Assembly (NCBI GenBank): GCA_027943335.1
Contig: BSBK01009273.1
Span: 427,501 to 491,500, forward strand
From: Chamaecyparis obtusa
Lineage: Eukaryota; Streptophyta; Pinopsida; Cupressales; Cupressaceae
Length of the DNA stretch: 64,000 nt
Direction of reading: 5' to 3'
A model generated the notes under the pieces. The model had not been told where the DNA came from. It was given only the letters and a program-made list of their open reading frames with translations, and did not search any database. This document shows, in pieces, positions 62,222 to 64,000 of the stretch. A program made the position numbers and the translations under genes. Within the stretch, counting starts at the first letter, position 1. Each line of letters starts with the position of its first letter.

Positions 62222-64000
62222 TCAATTACAATCATTTTTTTTGGGTTTCTTGCTATTTTTTTTAATCATGTAATTTCTAAGAGGAAGATCAATGTCCTCG
62301 TCATTCCCCTCCTCTATTGATTCTAATTCCAATGCATGTCTCCTCCTCATCTGTTCAGGAACATGAGGCCACTGCGCCAAAGGGGGGTCCACTGCAATAA
62401 CAACTACTTCATGAGTTAAATTCACACCATTTTATATTAGTGAATTACAAGTATTTATTTAAGTAAAAGAACTATAAATCAAAAAATTAATTTAAAAGAA
62501 CAAAACATAGATTTTCTTTACCTGAATGTGCCACATGATCTACATGGTGATCAGTCTGAACATCCTCCAACACTCGTTCAGCATGACATGATTTTGTATC
62601 CTCTGAAATATACACAAAAAGGTTACACCAAGTTCAATTTAAGATGTTAAATTGTATTAATAATTACATAATTAGTTTTAAATAGCAAATGAGCACCTCC
62701 ATTGATAGTATGATGCACATCAAGGGCTTCATCATGCGGTGTATGATCTGTGTCACGATTAAGAGGCTGCATTGCAATGTCATGCACATTATTATCAAAT
62801 AGATTGTTGCTCAAGTATTCCATTTCTAATATATTTTTTGACATATTTACCTGTGCACATGATGAAGGAGACTCTTTGGTTGGGCCAGTGGAAGCTTTCC
62901 ATAGGCATTCAGCCACGGCTTAATAGTCTTCCTTGAAGGCAATTTTTTTGTGTTCTGCCATGGCCTCTAAATTAAATTCAGAGCCTTTCATTTTTTGATT
63001 AAACAAAATTATTTTCATTTTATAAATAATTTTTATCTACAATTTATTTACTGCTACTTACAATTTGTGCTTTAATTTTGGAATATCCACCAGAGCCAAG
63101 TCTGTGTTGCCCAATCTTTTGCAGCCTGGCCTTTGTTGCCTTTGATGTGTCCTGCAACCTATGAAAATTTTGAAATATGTTAGATGATATAGATATAAAG
63201 ATCACTAATTAGTGCATTATTACATTGTACTAGTAGTTAATACTATTTCATACCTTCTTCTCTCATTTACTGGTGTAATTCCTCTTTGAGCATCCCCTTT
63301 CTCCTTTTCATCCAAAATGAACTCATTCCAATCCCTCACTGGAATAAAGGGAGGACACTCATACTTTGGGTTCTAGACCAGACTCTTTCTATATGAGTCC
63401 CTCACAGTCTTAAGATTTTTGCAAGCTCTTTCTAAAATTTTCTTCTCATCAAAAATATTATTACCAAACTCATGCTCTAAATCTTTAATGAGCTGATCTT
63501 TCAATTTTTTGTCTTGCAAGTTCCACCTTTTAAGAAAAAATACAAAATTGTTAGATATAGTAAAAGAAAAGACCCAAATGAAAGGAAAAATACTGTACCA
63601 ATTAATGATATGAAAAAAAAATAGTGGGATAAAGTTAGTTCACTTATGATGTTCCACCTTGTACGTATGGTGGGCCTGAATATATGCAGTGCGAGGTCAT
63701 AAAGCGTCCTATAAAATGAATTGTTTCCTGCAAAAAATGTCATGGGATAATCAATCCAAAACTTTTTATGAATAGGTAAATGCATATTACAATATAAAAA
63801 ATAATTATTTAAAGTACCTGGAAGCTTAGGACATTTTAAAGGCATCGATTCATTATCGTCAATCAACAATGACGTCTGCATAACTCACGTGCTAGAAACA
63901 GGAGTAGATCCAGGAAATGATGGTGAATTATCACCAATACATGTACTTTGATTTGTATCTGGTGTACCAGATGGTGCCATCGGTGTATCTCCTACTCCAA
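62222..64000 (-). CDS. CACTA-element second-ORF protein (Transposase_24-like), partial
   Basis: A multi-exon gene on the minus strand, entering from the right edge. Recognisable pieces, 5' to 3': 63881 leftward, TLYDLALHIFRPTIRTRWN; about 63530-63400, KKLKDQLIKDLEHEFG and ILERACKNLKTVRDSYRKSL; about 63370-63250, PKYECPPFIPVRDWNEFI and GITPVNERRR; about 63170-63070, TKARLQKIGQHRLGSGGYSK; then 62920-62647 and 62425-62222 as low-complexity C-terminal pieces. The W..F...E..N..R.....HRLGSGGY pattern fits the plant Transposase_24 family, usually the DNA-binding partner ORF downstream of the main CACTA transposase. One stop (in LV-stop-NPKY, near 63374) suggests decay. The main transposase should lie beyond 64000. 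Confidence 0.72.

Overview
This is a plant nuclear window: AT-rich, with short exons separated by GT-AG introns and packed with plant-type transposable elements. The host genes are ent-kaurene-synthase-like diterpene synthase (KSL) remnants whose core residues (for example an LYRASQLMFPGE block) look more like gymnosperm than angiosperm enzymes as I remember them. A gymnosperm or conifer-like source is my best inference, not a proof. I found no intact single-copy gene; nearly everything recognisable is a broken gene copy or a mobile element.

Region 1 (381-50480) is a head-to-tail segmental array built from a diterpene synthase locus. Block 1 (381-19721) and block 2 (19722-47856) are near-identical once later insertions are removed. 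Block 3 (47857-50480) is cut short. Each full block holds, left to right: a leader repeat, an AT-rich minisatellite, the 5' exons of one KSL copy (alpha, minus strand), a second leader repeat, a Ty3-gypsy gag remnant, a fuller KSL copy (beta, minus strand, about ten exons), and another decayed alpha-like 5' region. Both beta copies are pseudogenes, but with different lesions. Beta-1 keeps the DDFYD motif, has a nonsense codon and lost its last exon. Beta-2 keeps the last exon but has two nonsense codons, HDFYD in place of DDFYD, and Ser to Arg in the second metal-binding motif. Both share an in-frame fused first exon that removes most of the N-terminal (gamma) domain.

Four insertions came after the duplication, because the empty sites are preserved in sister blocks. 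They are a Ty1-copia element in a beta-1 intron (10289-16115, TSD TGCAT), an unclassified TIR element (22215-23206), a second Ty1-copia element (33384-38261, TSD AAAAT), and a minus-strand chromodomain Ty3-gypsy element (38901-46792, TSD AGTAA/AGTAG). A solo or partial LTR end occupies 1-380.

Region 2 (50481-64000) begins abruptly with a CACTA terminus and a subterminal repeat zone. It then holds fragments of three unrelated host genes: a RAD16-like SNF2 helicase (+ strand), a MATE transporter (- strand, introns kept) and an Mpv17/PMP22 protein (- strand). It also contains a 5S-rRNA-derived sequence and a field of palindromes like those in the first copia LTR. The window ends in a minus-strand gene resembling the second ORF of plant CACTA elements. 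The most economical reading is one very large CACTA element, more than 13.5 kb, that has captured several gene fragments. Its other end would lie beyond the window, followed by the rest of block 3.
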